A stretch of DNA of 8,427 bases from an uncultured Muribaculaceae bacterium (GTDB lineage Bacteria > Bacteroidota > Bacteroidia > Bacteroidales > Muribaculaceae), in assembly GCA_910587545.1 (NCBI GenBank), contig CAJUMI010000025.1, positions 24,171 through 32,597 on the forward strand, written 5' to 3'. The translations under genes and the position numbers were made by a program. Positions 7,901-8,427 of the stretch are shown here, one piece after another; positions within the stretch are counted from its first letter, which is position 1, and every line of letters starts with the position of its first letter. The notes under the pieces are model-generated. The model was given only the letters and a program-made list of their open reading frames with translations. It made no database searches and was not told the DNA's origin.

Positions 7901-8168
7901 CGGCGTGAAAGCGACACAGGTCTGCTGGCCAGACGAAGACGGTCTGTCGGTGCTCGACGTCATAGGCGACCATACTGTTGATCTTGTGATCAACATTCCC
8001 AAGAACCATACCAAGCGGGAACTGACCAACGGCTATCATATCCGTCGTCATGCGATCGACCACAACATACCTTTGCTTACTAACCCGCGCCTCGCGCTGG
8101 CTTATGTCAAAGCCTTTGTCACGAGACCCGTGGAATCGATCGGCATCACCCCGTGGCAGGAATATTGA
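4965..8168 (+). CDS. carB: Carbamoyl-phosphate synthase large subunit (CarB), eukaryote-like type
   Basis: At 1067 residues this is full length (E. coli CarB is about 1073). CarB makes carbamoyl phosphate from bicarbonate, ammonia and two ATP for pyrimidine and arginine synthesis, with ammonia normally supplied by the CarA glutaminase. The first ATP-grasp unit (about 1-395) has GSGALKIGQAGEFDYSGSQA, TEDR (120-123), the loop ALGGLGSGI, and E290/N292/R294 in EINARLSRSSA. An oligomerisation region follows (about 400-550). The second ATP-grasp unit (about 555-930) has GSGAYRIGSSVEFDWC, NPETVSTDYD, AENR (668-671), RPSYVLSGAAM, and E837/N839/R841 in ECNLRASRSF. An MGS-like regulatory domain (about 935-1055) ends the protein. 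No catalytic residue I looked for is missing. Motifs such as KIPRWDL, GSSMKSVGE, SGAAMN and SRSFPFVSK resemble animal CAD and CPS1 more than E. coli CarB. The ATG begins directly at the conserved first strand. No carA is adjacent; the gene has its own putative promoter and a downstream hairpin, so it looks monocistronic. Confidence 0.97.
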   Translation: MKKVLLLGSGALKIGQAGEFDYSGSQALKALREEGIESVLINPNIATIQTSEGVADRVYFLPITPRFVEEVIKKERPDGILLAFGGQTALNCGTQLYLDGTLEKYDVKVLGTSVEAIMITEDRDLFVKKLDEINVKTPVSQAVDNIDDALTVAHRIGYPVMVRSGYALGGLGSGICTNDEEFRTHCESALAYSRQILVEESLKGWKEIEFEVIRDASDLCFTVVPMENFDPLGIHTGESIVVAPIVSLRPEQIRMLEDIATKVVRHIGIVGECNIQYAFNAETNDYRIIEINARLSRSSALASKASGYPLAFVAAKLALGYTLDQIGEPGTANSAAKAPEVDYMIVKIPRWDLSKFVGVDREIGSSMKSVGEIMSIGKSFEEIIQKGLRMIGQGMHGFVGNSDLHVDDLDHALTHPTDMRIFAIAQALEEGYDPRRVAELTKIDIWFIDRLANIVRFAKELKERGGTVEDLDRETMLEAKRLGFSDFQISRLVENPDGNMEADVLRVRNRRKELVVTPAVRRINTVASEYPELTNYLYVTYGVAEHAIPYDLNAGNNIIVLGSGAYRIGSSVEFDWCSVNAASTCRKLGYKAIMINYNPETVSTDYDMCDRLYFDELSFERVMDIIDLEAPRGVIVSVGGQIPNNLAMKLYRRHVPVLGTSPVSIDRAENRHKFSAMLDRLGIDQPRWKELTTEDEIHAFVEEVGFPVLIRPSYVLSGAAMNVCYDYEQMHRFLSQAAKVSKEYPVVVSEFLQNAKEIEFDAVARNGQIVEYAISEHVEFAGVHSGDATLVFPAQKIYMATARRIKRISARIAEALNISGPFNIQYLAKDNYVKVIECNLRASRSFPFVSKVLKKNFIETATRIMLGETPEVADTSTFDIDYIGVKASQFSFARLHKADPVLGVDMASTGEVGCLGRDFDEALLNAMISVGHHVPAKGVLVSSGDVRAKVDMLEACRLLESRGYPLYATPGTTAFLAENGVKATQVCWPDEDGLSVLDVIGDHTVDLVINIPKNHTKRELTNGYHIRRHAIDHNIPLLTNPRLALAYVKAFVTRPVESIGITPWQEY

Positions 8169-8205
8169 GAGTCAGACAGCGTTAGCTTAGCTCCGGTCTC
8201 TTAGA

Positions 8206-8250
8206 AACAGACACAACCCGCGAACCCGAGGTCTCGCGGGTTGTGTTGTT
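8206..8250 (+). terminator. Long hairpin after carB, probable terminator
   Basis: A perfect 13-bp stem (ACACAACCCGCGA at 8211-8223 with 8234-8246) has a 10-base loop and extends past a bulged G by AACA/TGTT (8206-8209 with 8247-8250). It lies about 40 bases after the carB stop. The T tract is poor (TTGTTAT), so it may act as a weak or bidirectional terminator or as a 3'-end stabiliser. Confidence 0.6.
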
Positions 8251-8427
8251 ATAAGTCTGAGAAGATACATGAAATGGCTGACCTTATAAATAACGTGAGC
8301 CATATTAAAATAATTAGAAGAGCGTCAGTTGGTTATTACACGCCCGTTCTAAAATTATCATAGGTTTCTTTATTATTGCTGTCCGATAAAACTTGAAGAT
8401 GGCAAAAAGGCATGGCTCGAACGCTGA
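8251..8427. other. AT-rich right edge with no supported gene
   Basis: The sequence becomes markedly richer in A and T after the carB hairpin. A short plus-strand frame begins at ATG 8399 (MAKRHGSNA) and runs off the edge. On the minus strand a 37-residue open frame enters at 8427 and stops at 8314 (ending NNQLTLF). Neither can be assigned. No promoter, tRNA or terminator is convincing here. Confidence 0.4.

Noticed and set aside
8321..8350. Resemblance to a tRNA D arm (TCAGTTGGTTA, also found in the tRNA-Pro gene)
   Set aside because: No acceptor stem, anticodon stem or TTCGA T loop follows, so it is a chance match or at most a tiny fragment.

Overview
The window looks like chromosome from a Bacteroidales bacterium, probably Muribaculaceae, Prevotella or a relative. 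The evidence is Bacteroidetes-type -7 promoter boxes (TAnnTTTG) ahead of every transcription unit, A-rich translation starts without a clear Shine-Dalgarno, a secreted GLUG-repeat protein with a Bacteroidales-style C-terminal tail, and a DUF4886 protein. The genus is an inference; no rRNA or marker gene is present. All genes are on the plus strand.

Layout: (1) 1-225, the 3' end of a coiled-coil protein with a Lys/Ala/Pro-rich tail. (2) 226-469, an intergenic stretch with two small hairpins and a -7 box. (3) 470-3550, a 1026-residue secreted protein: signal peptide, an N-terminal beta-rich region, two tandem copies of a roughly 280-residue GLUG module, and a C-terminal tail resembling a type IX secretion sorting domain. 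A strong terminator follows. (4) 3733-3911, a self-contained tRNA-Pro(GGG) unit with promoter, tRNA and terminator; its terminator uses the same 11-base left arm as the one before the tRNA. A second, weaker terminator follows directly. (5) 4021-4839, a secreted SGNH/DUF4886 hydrolase-like protein with its own promoter and probable terminator. (6) 4965-8168, a complete carbamoyl-phosphate synthase large subunit (carB) with its own promoter and a long hairpin downstream. (7) 8251-8427, AT-rich sequence with no convincing gene.

The genes look like independent monocistronic units separated by terminators, not one pathway. The most notable item is carB. It has no carA beside it, and along its whole length it carries signatures I associate with eukaryotic carbamoyl-phosphate synthases (CAD and mitochondrial CPS1) rather than with E. 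coli CarB. This includes a Trp and most of the other positions of the CPS1 N-acetylglutamate pocket in its C-terminal regulatory domain. I see no phage, CRISPR array, defence system or clear mobile element. The right edge could be entering an insertion sequence, but I cannot support that firmly.
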